Part shown: in pieces, positions 24,533 through 32,948 of the stretch
How the letters are laid out: every line of letters starts with the position of its first letter
How positions within the stretch are numbered: position 1 is the stretch's first letter
Assembly: GCF_037890675.1 (NCBI RefSeq)
Contig: NZ_CP149574.1
Span: forward strand, 2,332,874-2,396,873
Reading direction: 5' to 3'
Origin: Methylovirgula sp. 4M-Z18
GTDB taxonomy: Bacteria; Pseudomonadota; Alphaproteobacteria; Rhizobiales; Beijerinckiaceae
DNA: 64,000 nucleotides
The notes under the pieces: model-generated
The model's input: only the letters and a program-made list of their open reading frames with translations
What the model was told of the DNA's origin: nothing
Databases searched by the model: none
Made by a program: the position numbers and the translations under genes

Positions 24533-25146
24533 AACCTCACAGCCGTAAGGATGGCCATCCGCCGCTCGCCCGCATGGACCTGCCGATCGATACGGCCGCT
24601 CTGGCCCGTTATCTCATTGGCAAAATCGTGGTGCGGGACTTGCCGGAAGGCGTCGCCTGCGGCCGCATTGTCGAGACTGAGGCCTATGTCGTCGGCGACG
24701 CCGCCGGGCACGCCTATCGGGGGATGACCCGGCGCAATCACTCGCTGTTTCTCGAGCCTGGGCACGCCTATGTCTATCTCGCCTATGGTGTCTCCTACAT
24801 GCTGAATGTCTCAAGCGAGGCGTCCGGGATCGGAGCCGGTGTCCTCATCCGAGCACTCGAGCCGGTTGAAGGCATCCCGATCATGCAGCAAAATCGCGGC
24901 ATCGAGCGCTTGCGTGACTTAACGCGCGGGCCAGGAAGGCTCGCCGCAGCGTTGCGCATTGATCGCTCGCTCGATGGGCTCGATCTCTGCCAAGAAGGGC
25001 CGCTATGGCTCGGACGCGATAACCACGAACCCGACGAAATCGGGCAGAGTGTCAGGATCGGCATTTCGCACGATGCTGACCGCCGCCTGCGATTCTATAT
25101 GAGGGGCAGTCCCTTCGTCAGCGGTCCAAAGTCCCTCAATGAATAA
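24529..25146 (+). CDS. mpg: 3-methyladenine DNA glycosylase (alkyladenine glycosylase family)
   Basis: 205 residues from the GTG at 24529, which overlaps the SnoaL-like stop by 4 nt; an ATG at 24511 is an alternative. Family motifs: 'ALARYLIGKIVVRDL', 'GRIVETEAYVVGDAAGHAYR' (with the catalytic Glu and DNA-intercalating region), 'GHAYVYLAYGVSYMLNVSSE', 'GAGVLIRALEPVEG' and 'LTRGPGRLAAAL'. It excises alkylated and deaminated purines in base-excision repair. Coupling with an NTF2-like gene is unusual but gives no clear functional hint. Confidence 0.92.
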   Translation: MKPHSRKDGHPPLARMDLPIDTAALARYLIGKIVVRDLPEGVACGRIVETEAYVVGDAAGHAYRGMTRRNHSLFLEPGHAYVYLAYGVSYMLNVSSEASGIGAGVLIRALEPVEGIPIMQQNRGIERLRDLTRGPGRLAAALRIDRSLDGLDLCQEGPLWLGRDNHEPDEIGQSVRIGISHDADRRLRFYMRGSPFVSGPKSLNE

Positions 25147-25500
25147 GAAACCGCATGCCGCATCACCAAGACAGAAAGGCCCCTACTCCCACTCGATTAT
25201 CAACAAGCCAAGCAACCGTTTGAAAAGCGGAAAGAAAGAAAATTTTTGTATAGGGCCGCTTACCGTCAAGCGCCCCGTCAAAAAGGTCTGATCTTGAAAT
25301 CATTGAGCTTTTTCGACCGCCACTGCGGTCCGACGTTTCGCCATCTATCGCCAATCGCATGCAATGAAGCCGCGTCACCGAGGATTTCGACGAATACACC
25401 CACAGGAATTGCATCATAGCGTTCCAAGCCACGCCCGTTCCTCCCACACCGACTCAGATTCTTCGGCAAATTGACGATCCGGGATAAGCAGCGAAAGAAG
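25147..25500. other. Intergenic region with a guaA-end-like repeat
   Basis: 354 bp with no gene. It contains copy 1 of the guaA-tail-like repeat (25186-25204) and AAGCGCCCCGTCAAAA at 25268-25283, which recurs exactly at 39604-39619. AT content is higher than in the neighbouring genes. Confidence 0.55.
25186..25204. repeat. guaA-3'-end-like direct repeat, copy 1 (possible att site)
   Basis: CTCCCACTCGATTATCAAC; on the minus strand it reads '..LIIEWE-stop', like the end of GMP synthase. 18 of 19 bases match copy 2 at 26431, and its core matches copies 3 and 4. Confidence 0.5.
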
Positions 25501-26274
25501 TCAGCGTTCGGCGAACGCTTTCTCAATGACAAAATGTCCCGGCGTACCGTGATTCCCTTCAACGAAATCGCGGTTGAGCAAAAGTTCCTTCGTGTCGACG
25601 AGCAATCCCGGACTGCCACAGATCATGACGCGATCTTTTTCGGCTTCGAGCTGCGGTAGGCCAATATCTGTGAAGAGCCTTCCGCTTTTCATCAGTTCGG
25701 TAATACGGCCTCGGTTTCGAAACGGGTCTCTCGTCACCGTCGGATAATAGATAAGCTGGCTGCGCACCATCTCGCCGAGCAGTTCGTCGTTCGGAAGGTG
25801 CTTGGTGATCATCTCGCCATAAGCGAGTTCAGTCACATGGCGGCAGCCGTGAACCAGAACGACCTTTTCGAAACGCTCGTATGTCTCGGGATCTTTAATC
25901 ACGCTCAGGAACGGCGCGAGGCCTGTGCCGGTGCCGACGAGATAAAGATTTCGTCCACCGAGCAAATTGTCGATCACCAGGGTCCCCGTCGCCTTGCGGC
26001 TGACGATAATGCTGTCGCCCTTTTTCAGGTGTTGAAGCCGCGATGTCAGTGGTCCATCCTGAACCTTAATTGAGAAGAATTCCAGCTCCTCCTCGTAGTT
26101 CGCACTTGCGACGCTATACGCGCGCAACAGCGGCCTCTCGCCCGCCTTCAGGCCAATCATTGTGAATTCACCATTCCGGAAGCGGAACGTCGGATTGCGC
26201 GTGGTTTTGAAGCTGAATAGCGTATCGGTCCAGTGGTGCACACCCAAGACCGTTTCCTCGTTAAAATTGCTCAT
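25501..26274 (-). CDS. fpr: Ferredoxin--NADP+ reductase
   Basis: 257 residues, the usual length of bacterial Fpr. FAD-binding 'RPLLRAYSVASANYEEELEF', the NADP-binding 'LYLVGTGTGLAPFLSVIKDP', 'HGCRHVTELAYGE' and 'VMICGSPGLLVDTKELL' are all present, with a C-terminal 'HFVIEKAFAE' tail as in Rhodobacter/Azotobacter-type FPR. It moves electrons between NADPH and ferredoxin or flavodoxin, often in oxidative stress or iron-sulfur supply. It lies between two guaA-like repeats and has a strong palindrome upstream. It could supply the Rieske ferredoxin at 8.3 kb, but that is speculative. Confidence 0.9.
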   Translation of the reverse strand: MSNFNEETVLGVHHWTDTLFSFKTTRNPTFRFRNGEFTMIGLKAGERPLLRAYSVASANYEEELEFFSIKVQDGPLTSRLQHLKKGDSIIVSRKATGTLVIDNLLGGRNLYLVGTGTGLAPFLSVIKDPETYERFEKVVLVHGCRHVTELAYGEMITKHLPNDELLGEMVRSQLIYYPTVTRDPFRNRGRITELMKSGRLFTDIGLPQLEAEKDRVMICGSPGLLVDTKELLLNRDFVEGNHGTPGHFVIEKAFAER

Positions 26275-26307
26275 TCCTATGCTCCGAGGCCGCGGGGAAG
26301 GCTTAAC

Positions 26308-26335
26308 TCAATTCATTCGTATACTAATGAATTGA
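26308..26335. promoter_or_regulatory. Perfect dyad upstream of fpr
   Basis: TCAATTCATT-cgtatact-AATGAATTGA, two perfect 10-bp arms 34 bp upstream of the fpr start codon. Its position and size fit an operator for a dimeric repressor or activator; the cognate regulator is not in the window as far as I can tell. Confidence 0.6.
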
Positions 26336-26430
26336 TCATGTCAATATTGCGGCCTCATGCGAGCGCGTCCTTACCATTCCTCGCTGAGGTTTTGTACGCA
26401 CGTTCGCGCCGCCAGAGCGCCCTGCCCCCG

Positions 26431-26449
26431 CTCCCGCTCGATTATCAAC
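26431..26449. repeat. guaA-3'-end-like direct repeat, copy 2
   Basis: CTCCCGCTCGATTATCAAC, one mismatch to copy 1 (A to G). The mismatch turns the encoded Trp of 'IEWE' to Arg, so this copy is degenerate. Confidence 0.45.
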
Positions 26450-26551
26450 CAAAGTTGATGCCAATCGAATCTGGGTGGACACCTGAACGACGGAACCAGA
26501 TGGATATGTCGAACCCTGGCGCATTTTCGGATACGCCAGGGTCGGCAAAAG

Positions 26552-26570
26552 TCACTCCCACTCGATTGTT
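26552..26570. repeat. guaA-3'-end-like direct repeat, copy 3 (left boundary of iol island)
   Basis: TCACTCCCACTCGATTGTT, identical over all 19 bp to copy 4 at 43517-43535. The minus strand reads 'TIEWE-stop', the conserved C-terminus of GuaA. Confidence 0.6.
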
Positions 26571-26968
26571 TCGACAACATCTAAACATGCGATTTTGCCG
26601 CAAAATATTTCCTCTGCGGCAAAGATTGCCGACGGTGATACCGTCAAAATTCTACGCCCCTGAATTTGCTTGGAAATTCGGACGGAAAATCTTTCGGTGG
26701 TTTCAGCATCTATCGCCATGAGCAGGTAAAATTCGTCATTCGTATCGCTTCCGATTCAGGAAGCGCCCATCAGAAAACTACCGTCAAATTTTTTTGCTGG
26801 CGTGAGCGATGAATAAGGACGCGGAATAAAGCCTGATTAAATCAGTGCACCAGCGCAAACCGCGGCTCGTTGATAGTCAGGCCGCAGTGAACGCAATCCA
26901 CCGGAACATTGCCTTTTCGGCGAAATTTTGCGCTGGAGCAGCCGTTTTCCCTACTCCGACACCGTCAT

Positions 26969-28039
26969 TCAAAGAATGAGGCGGCGATCGGTCGGCGGCG
27001 TCATACGTACGAGATCGGGAGACGGGTGACACCGGCGTGGCGGCGACGTGATCGGCTGCGGTTGCCCAGTCAGAGAGCCCTTCTCTACGGCGCGTAGAAC
27101 GCGCAGGTCCGCCAGCCCTTCCTCGCCGTCCGCTTCGGGCGGCGTCCCGGAGGTAATGCAATCCGAAAAATACGCGACCTGCGCGCCGAAATGGTCAATA
27201 TGAGGAAATGGCGTCTCGTGGATCTCGCCATCCCGGCGCAATCGAAGCTTGGTCGCCGTTTCGAACTTAAATCCCGGGTCGAGTTCGAGATCGCCTGACG
27301 AGCCGATGACGCGATAATTGTCGACCGGAGCGGCGCCGAAAGACGCAACAAACTGTGCGAGGCCGCCCGAGGGGAAACGCAACATAGCCCCGACCGACGC
27401 CTCTATTTCTTGGAACCGCGGGTCGTCCCCCGGCCTGTGCGCCATCGCGACGGCCTCGATCGGCTCCTCGGCGAAGATATGTCGAGCCGCGTTGATGCAA
27501 TAGACGCCGACATCCTGAAGCGGCCCGCCCCAACTCTCCGCCTTCAAGCGGTGATTGCCCACGACGGTTTGAAAACTGAAGATCGATTGAAAGAACAACG
27601 GACGGCCGATCGCGCCGCTCCGTATAGCTTCGAGCACGGCAACCGTGCCGGGCTCGTTGTGGAGCCGATAGGCTGTCATGAGAAAGACCCCGGCTTCGCG
27701 CGCCGCCGCGATCATAGCAAGCGCTTCTTCCTCACTGGTCGCGATCGGCTTCTCGACCAAGATATGTTTTCCGGCGCGCGCGGCGCGAATGGCGTAATCC
27801 GCATGCAAGTGATTCGGGGTCGCGATGTAAACCGCATCGATATCCTGGCCGCATACCACCGCATCATAGCTGCTGTAATCGACGACCGATCCGATACCAT
27901 AAAACTCCGCTAATTTTGCAGATTTGCGCCTGTCTCCCGTGACGATGACCGTCACCTTTGCATTTCCGGATTGTCCCACGCCGGGTAGAAACGCTTGCTG
28001 CGAAATCCAGCCCGCACCGACGACCGCGTAACGGATCAT
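26969..28039 (-). CDS. Gfo/Idh/MocA-family oxidoreductase (1 of 4)
   Basis: 356 residues from the ATG at 28039 (MIRYAVVGAGWISQQ) with GGGAGAG upstream; the longer frame is not homologous. It has an N-terminal NAD(P)-binding Rossmann domain ('VVGAGWIS', 'AVYIATPNHLHADYA') with the family 'GKHILVEKPIA' motif carrying the catalytic Lys, then the beta-sheet substrate domain ('GGPLQDVGVYCINAARH'). It resembles glucose-fructose oxidoreductase-like dehydrogenases. It lies in the minus-strand iol operon as the last gene, 71 bp after the IolG-like gene. Confidence 0.87.
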   Translation of the reverse strand: MIRYAVVGAGWISQQAFLPGVGQSGNAKVTVIVTGDRRKSAKLAEFYGIGSVVDYSSYDAVVCGQDIDAVYIATPNHLHADYAIRAARAGKHILVEKPIATSEEEALAMIAAAREAGVFLMTAYRLHNEPGTVAVLEAIRSGAIGRPLFFQSIFSFQTVVGNHRLKAESWGGPLQDVGVYCINAARHIFAEEPIEAVAMAHRPGDDPRFQEIEASVGAMLRFPSGGLAQFVASFGAAPVDNYRVIGSSGDLELDPGFKFETATKLRLRRDGEIHETPFPHIDHFGAQVAYFSDCITSGTPPEADGEEGLADLRVLRAVEKGSLTGQPQPITSPPRRCHPSPDLVRMTPPTDRRLIL

Positions 28040-28110
28040 TCTGCTCTCCCATGACATCTGACAATTTTCTGTTTGCGCGCGAAATCGGGTATCCGCTCGC
28101 CGCAATGTGA

Positions 28111-29085
28111 TCACGCGTAAAATGCGGGGCGCCTGCCATAGTTCAGCGTCGTCGCGCGCCGCGACACCAATGCCTCTGTGACTTGCTCGGCGATCGCCGA
28201 CGCGACATATCCGTCCCAGGCGCTGGCACCCGTCGCAGTGCCGCCGCTTGCTGCCTTGACCCACTGCGACATCTGACGGCGATAAGCATCTTGAAACCGG
28301 GGAACCCAGTTCTCCGGATAGGAAACGCCGCCGGCTCCGTTTCGGTTCGTTATGGTGAACGACGGTGGCCCCAGCGCCACCGTGCCCTCGCGACCGATCA
28401 GCTCCGCATGAACATGATAACCATACGTCGCGTTCATGAAGATCTCGGTCGAAACGATTTCTCCCTTCTCGGTCTGCATCGTGATCATCAACGGATCTTC
28501 ATTCGGCCCCGCGGCAATTTGCACGGATGTCATCTCAGACCCGAGGAGCCATCGGCTGATGTCGATCTCGTGGACAAACGAATTGGTAATCGACATTTGT
28601 CCGGTAAACCATTCCGGCGCGCGCGCGTTGCGGTGGATGTTGTGCAGGAGCACGGGTTGACCGATGCCGCCTGCCTCTCTGACACGCTTCATCTCCTGAT
28701 ATCCGCGGTCGAACCGACGCATGTAACCGACTTGAATCAAGCGGCGACCGTGTGCGATCTCGGCCTCCACAACGGTCAGTGCCTCGGCGGCGGAAGATGC
28801 GAGCGGCTTTTCGCACAGAACCGGCTTGCCAAGCTCGATACATGTGCGGCTGAGCGTCGCGTGGGTTGCATCCGGCGACGATACGACGATCGCGTCGACG
28901 CGATCCGAAGCTATCAACGAATGAGGATCTGGAAAGACGACGGTTCCTGCTGCTGCAGCCCGCGCTCTAGCCGCGTCGGCATCGTAGACACCAACCAGAT
29001 GCGCGCCAGGCGTCTCTTCGCGAAGCACCCGCGCATGCTCGGCTCCCATGACTCCAGTTCCAATGACGGCGACCCCAAGACTCAT
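28111..29085 (-). CDS. Gfo/Idh/MocA-family inositol dehydrogenase-like protein (2 of 4)
   Basis: 324 residues from MSLGVAVIGTGVMGAEHARV. Rossmann motif 'VIGTGVMGAEH', then 'AIVVSSPDATHATLSRTCIE', the Lys motif 'GKPVLCEKPLASSAAEAL', 'IQVGYMRRFDRGYQEMK' and 'NSFVHEIDISRWLLG' (the catalytic Asp/His region of inositol 2-dehydrogenases). It probably oxidises myo-inositol or an isomer such as scyllo-inositol, next to the SDR gene in the iol operon. Confidence 0.85.
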   Translation of the reverse strand: MSLGVAVIGTGVMGAEHARVLREETPGAHLVGVYDADAARARAAAAGTVVFPDPHSLIASDRVDAIVVSSPDATHATLSRTCIELGKPVLCEKPLASSAAEALTVVEAEIAHGRRLIQVGYMRRFDRGYQEMKRVREAGGIGQPVLLHNIHRNARAPEWFTGQMSITNSFVHEIDISRWLLGSEMTSVQIAAGPNEDPLMITMQTEKGEIVSTEIFMNATYGYHVHAELIGREGTVALGPPSFTITNRNGAGGVSYPENWVPRFQDAYRRQMSQWVKAASGGTATGASAWDGYVASAIAEQVTEALVSRRATTLNYGRRPAFYA

Positions 29086-29246
29086 GCTCGTTTCCCACTT
29101 GTTTCGATCAGGCCACAATCGCCGAAGTTGCGATTTGCAGTTCGGCGACGCGGCTTCGACATTTTCTTCATCGACGACTGGCGCGATCACATTGACAGAC
29201 GTGCCCAGGAGCAACGCGGGACTCTGCGCCAGCCATGCGGCCGCAA

Positions 29247-30068
29247 CTATACCGGCAATCGCATCGGCGCATCGGGCACAGGCATGCCACCCGGCACCGC
29301 GCCCCAGACGGACTGGTCAAAATTCACGATCGCGCCAGTCATCAAGCCTGCATCGTCTGAGACGAGAAAATTCACCGCACGCGCCGCCTCTTCGGGATCG
29401 ACAAGCCGCCCGAAAGGAAGGCCTTTCGCGACTTTGTCCAACCAATTCGGATCACCACGCTCCGCCTCCTGCAGCGCTCGCTCATTGTCGGACGACATCC
29501 AGCCAACATTGAGCTGGTTGACGCGAATCCGATTGGCCATCACCGAAAAGGCGGTATTCGCTGTCAACGTCGTCAAGGCGCCCTTGGACGCGCAATACGG
29601 GCTAATGAACGGTTGGCCTGCGAGCGCGGAAATCGAACCGATATTGCATATCGCGCCTTCGATATGGTCGCGTATCATAAGTTTGATAGCTTCCTGCATC
29701 AGGAAGAATGGCGCGCGCACATTGGTCGCAAACATGCGATCGAACAGGTCTGGAGACGTATCCAGAATCGTGCCGCGTTCCGTCAAAGCGCCGGCATTCA
29801 CCAGAACATTGACGCGCCCGAAATGCTTATCGGCTTCGGCGATCATGCGTCGGCAATCTTCAACGGATGCAAAATCGCCGCGCACGAAGAGCGCAGGAAT
29901 GTTGGACGTTTTGCCGACATCCGCCGCGACGGCAGTGCCGCGCATCTCGTTGCGGCCCGTGACGACGATCCCAGCCGCGCCTGCGACGGCCAATCTTCGC
30001 GCGATGGCCGCACCCAGCCCCTGTGTCGCGCCCGCGACGACGCAGATTTTTCCGTCCATCCGATTCAT
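29247..30068 (-). CDS. SDR-family oxidoreductase of the iol operon
   Basis: 273 residues from the ATG at 30068, whose ATGA overlaps the iolE stop. Classical SDR motifs: cofactor loop 'AGATQGLGAAIARRL', 'NVLVNAGAL' and the active site Ser ('CNIGSISALAGQ') with 'YCASKGALTTL' (YxxxK). The C-terminal 'VNFLVSDDAGLMTGAIVNFD' is the usual oligomerisation end. It probably interconverts a ketone and alcohol of an inositol-derived intermediate. Confidence 0.87.
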   Translation of the reverse strand: MNRMDGKICVVAGATQGLGAAIARRLAVAGAAGIVVTGRNEMRGTAVAADVGKTSNIPALFVRGDFASVEDCRRMIAEADKHFGRVNVLVNAGALTERGTILDTSPDLFDRMFATNVRAPFFLMQEAIKLMIRDHIEGAICNIGSISALAGQPFISPYCASKGALTTLTANTAFSVMANRIRVNQLNVGWMSSDNERALQEAERGDPNWLDKVAKGLPFGRLVDPEEAARAVNFLVSDDAGLMTGAIVNFDQSVWGAVPGGMPVPDAPMRLPV

Positions 30069-30964
30069 TTCACGACCTCGTATCCAGCAAGTGCCATCAC
30101 GCGCATCAGTTCCGCATGGCCCTTCTTGGCCATCTCGAGAGGTGGGCTGCGTTTGGGATCCTGTTCGGCTTCCACGACGAACCATCCCTCATATCCATAA
30201 GAGGCGAAACGTTGGACGATGGTCGCAAAGTCGAGGGATCCGTCGCCCGGCACCGTAAATGCGCCCTTCACGACGGCGTCGAGGAAGCTTTCCCGTGTCC
30301 GATCGAGCTTTTCGATGACGCTCAGACGAACATCTTTGGTGTGAACATGGCTAATACGCTTATGATGCTTGTCGATAACGCGCAGCACATCGCCGCCGGC
30401 GAAGGCCATGTGGCCAGCATCGAACAGCAACGGGAGCGCTTCCCCCGAATTTGCCATCAGCAAATCGAGTTCAGGTTCGGTCTCGATCGCTGCGGCCATA
30501 TGGTGATGGTAGGAAAGCGGCATGCCCTGATCGGCACACCACTCCGCAAAACTTGTCATCTTGCGCCCATAGACCTTGATCTCGTCTTCCGAGAGCCTTG
30601 GTTTGGTCGCCAGCGGAGCTGCGCGCACGCCTTGGATCGAACGGGCGGTCTCGCCGTAAACTATACATGGCGCCTTGGCCGCGATGAAGAAATCCAGCTG
30701 GGCACGAACACGATCTTTCTCCTGCTCGATATCACCCTCGAGCAGAAGACCGGAAAACCAGCCGCCGCAAACGGAAATCCCGTAACGCGCGAGAATTGGC
30801 CCGAGCTCGCCCATCTTCATGGGGAACCGGCGACCGGTCTCCATGCCGGTGAAGCCGGCCACGCTCGCTTGGCGCAAGCATTCCTCCAGGCTGACATCAT
30901 CGGAAAGTTCCGCGAGATCGTCGTTCCACCACGCGATTGGCGCGATTCCGAGTTTCGCTTTCAT
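30065..30964 (-). CDS. iolE: Myo-inosose-2 dehydratase
   Basis: 299 residues, the usual IolE length. It is an AP-endonuclease-2/xylose-isomerase-like TIM barrel: start 'KLGIAPIAWWNDDLAELSDD', 'GFTGMETGRRFP', 'LSYHHHMAAAIETEPELD', 'LLFDAGHMAFAGGD' and 'SHVHTKDVR'; the His, Glu and Asp metal ligands are visible. It dehydrates scyllo-inosose (2-keto-myo-inositol) to the trihydroxycyclohexane-dione used by IolD. iolD lies 6 bp upstream and the SDR gene overlaps downstream by 4 nt. MocC of rhizopine catabolism is in the same family. Confidence 0.9.
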   Translation of the reverse strand: MKAKLGIAPIAWWNDDLAELSDDVSLEECLRQASVAGFTGMETGRRFPMKMGELGPILARYGISVCGGWFSGLLLEGDIEQEKDRVRAQLDFFIAAKAPCIVYGETARSIQGVRAAPLATKPRLSEDEIKVYGRKMTSFAEWCADQGMPLSYHHHMAAAIETEPELDLLMANSGEALPLLFDAGHMAFAGGDVLRVIDKHHKRISHVHTKDVRLSVIEKLDRTRESFLDAVVKGAFTVPGDGSLDFATIVQRFASYGYEGWFVVEAEQDPKRSPPLEMAKKGHAELMRVMALAGYEVVK

Positions 30965-30970
30965 GGCTAC

Positions 30971-32842
30971 TCACACTCCGATACGTTGCTTGGTACGAAT
31001 GAATTCTTGCTGCTTGCGCGCGCTTTGGACGAGTGGGCGCGATGAGATTTCAGGAACACCGACGTCCCAATCCGCGTCGCCGGGAACCCATGCATAGGCG
31101 TCCGACGCGATGGAGAGCACGGTTGTCCGGTCGTTGCCCTTGGCCCATTCGAGAGCGGATTCGAGCTCGGCAAGACTTTCGCAATGCCGTGCTGCCGCCC
31201 CCATGGACTCGGCGTGTTTCGCGAAATCGACATGCAGCGGCTCCTTGGGATTGCGCACGCGGCAATCCGTCAGGAGATTATTGAATCCGGGCATGCCCTT
31301 GGCCTGTTGGAGTCGGTTGATGACCGCAAAGCCACCATTGTCGCAAACAATCACGATCATCTTATGCCCGCTCAGAACGGTCGAATAGATGTCGGAGTTC
31401 ATCATCATATAAGTGCCGTCGCCGATCATCACGATCGGCGTGCCGCCCAAACCGCCGGGTCCGGGATTGGCCAGCGCATGTCCCCACCCGGCCGCGATCT
31501 CATAACCCATGCAGGAGAAGCCGAACTCAAGATCAAACGTATTAGGCGCTTTCACCCGCCAGCCCTTGGCGACTTCGCCGGGAAGTCCGCCGGCTGCCGA
31601 AATTAAAGTGTCTCGCTCGCCCGCCACTGCATTCACAACATGCACGACCTGCGCGTAGGTGGGAACGGCTGCGTTGGACGGCTTTTGATGCGTATCGAGC
31701 AGAACGTCCCATTCCTTGAACAAGGCCTTAGCACGAGTCATATGTGTGGGGTCGGCGCGCCAGGACTCGAGTGCCATGTCCAGTTCGCTCACGGTCTCCA
31801 GCGCGTCGCCGACCACCGCCAAGGCGCGATGTTTTAAGGCGTCGAAGCGCGCAGCGTTGATCGAGATAAATTTCGCGTCGGGGCTGAACGCAGTCCACGA
31901 ACCAGTCGTGAAATCCTGCAGACGCGTGCCGATTGCAAGAACGACGTCCGCTTCGGCCGCGAGCGCATTGGCCGACGTGGAGCCTATGATGCCGATCGGT
32001 CCGGCATGGGCAGGATGATAATGTGTGACACCGCCCTTGCCCGCGATGGTTTCGACAATCGGAATGCCGTGTTTGACCGCAAAATCGGCCACCACCTGCT
32101 CGGCAAGCGAGTAACGGACCCCGCCGCCCGCAATGAGAAGAGGCTTTTTGGCGGTCTTCAGAAGCGCTGCGGCTTCCGCGAGTTTCCGGCGATCCGGGCG
32201 CGGCCGCGGAATCGTCCAAATCCGTTCTTCGAAAAACACTTCCGGATAGTCGAAAGCAATTTCCTGGATGTCTTGCGGCAACGCGAGGAAGGCCGGGCCG
32301 CAATCGGCCGGATCGAGCATTGCCGCCGTGGCCTGGGGTAACGAGGAAATGATCTGCGCCGGATGGGTGATCCGATCCCAGAACCGCGTGACCGCCTTGA
32401 AGGCGTCGTTCACCGTGACGGTTGGATCGCCGAAATGCTCCACCTGCTGCAGAACGGGATCGGGAAGACGGCTGGCGAACGTGTCGCCCGAGATCAGCAG
32501 GACGGGAAGACGGTTCGCATGCGCCGTGCCCGCTGCGGTCACCATGTTCAGCGCGCCCGGACCGATCGAAGACGTCGCGATCATGATTTGCCGGCGGCGC
32601 TTGGCTTTTGCAAATCCAACCGCAGCAAGAGCCATCGACTGCTCGTTTTGGCCGCGCCACGTCGGCAAACTGTCCTGTACCGCCTCCAACGCTTCCGAAA
32701 GACAGGTGACGTTCCCGTGCCCGAAGATGCCGAAAACACCGGCGAACAGCGGCACGCGAACCCCATCGATCTCAATAAACTGATGCGTCAGCCATCGGAC
32801 CAGAGCCTGGGCCATGGTCAGGCGGATCGTTGAATGTGTCAC
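30971..32842 (-). CDS. iolD: 3D-(3,5/4)-trihydroxycyclohexane-1,2-dione acylhydrolase
   Basis: 623 residues from the GTG at 32842, which follows GGGAGGAAG; the frame is open upstream but lacks homology. It is a thiamine-diphosphate enzyme: 'GVFGIFGHGNVTCLSEALE' at the N-terminus, 'IMIATSSIGPGALNMVTAAG', a central 'GKGGVTHYHPAHAGPIGIIG' and the cofactor site 'IVMIGDGTYMMMNSDIYS' with 'CDNGGFAVINRLQ'. It opens the ring to 5-deoxy-glucuronate. It is the first gene of the minus-strand iol operon, divergent from iolG across a 106-bp gap holding a predicted operator. Confidence 0.93.
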   Translation of the reverse strand: MTHSTIRLTMAQALVRWLTHQFIEIDGVRVPLFAGVFGIFGHGNVTCLSEALEAVQDSLPTWRGQNEQSMALAAVGFAKAKRRRQIMIATSSIGPGALNMVTAAGTAHANRLPVLLISGDTFASRLPDPVLQQVEHFGDPTVTVNDAFKAVTRFWDRITHPAQIISSLPQATAAMLDPADCGPAFLALPQDIQEIAFDYPEVFFEERIWTIPRPRPDRRKLAEAAALLKTAKKPLLIAGGGVRYSLAEQVVADFAVKHGIPIVETIAGKGGVTHYHPAHAGPIGIIGSTSANALAAEADVVLAIGTRLQDFTTGSWTAFSPDAKFISINAARFDALKHRALAVVGDALETVSELDMALESWRADPTHMTRAKALFKEWDVLLDTHQKPSNAAVPTYAQVVHVVNAVAGERDTLISAAGGLPGEVAKGWRVKAPNTFDLEFGFSCMGYEIAAGWGHALANPGPGGLGGTPIVMIGDGTYMMMNSDIYSTVLSGHKMIVIVCDNGGFAVINRLQQAKGMPGFNNLLTDCRVRNPKEPLHVDFAKHAESMGAAARHCESLAELESALEWAKGNDRTTVLSIASDAYAWVPGDADWDVGVPEISSRPLVQSARKQQEFIRTKQRIGV

Positions 32843-32948
32843 GCGGCTTCCTCCCTCGACATTCTGGCAACGATAATCATTTTCATCATATATTGACAAT
32901 TATTATTTTTTGCAACATTTATTGCTAAATGATTTGGGAGGACCTCGG
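32843..32948. promoter_or_regulatory. Divergent iolD/iolG promoter region with RpiR-type operator
   Basis: AT-rich gap. GCAACATTTATTGC (32912-32925) is a GCAA-N6-TTGC dyad that also occurs near rpiR and the ABC operon. ATATTGACAAT at 32890-32900 contains a TTGACA box reading toward iolG; the same 11 bases recur at 39634. Confidence 0.6.

Larger units (their letters stand above)
26275..26968. other. Intergenic region with palindrome and two guaA-like repeats
   Basis: 694 bp without a convincing gene. It carries the fpr promoter palindrome (26308-26335), guaA-like copies 2 and 3 (26431, 26552) and AT-rich DNA at 26570-26830. Short frames here show no family features. It looks like a recombination junction region. 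Confidence 0.55.

Noticed and set aside
28183-30258. Very long plus-strand open frame (691 codons)
   Set aside because: It is antisense to the inositol dehydrogenase-like, SDR and iolE genes, which have clear motifs and ribosome sites; the plus-strand translation has no domain and is Arg/Ser/Pro-rich.
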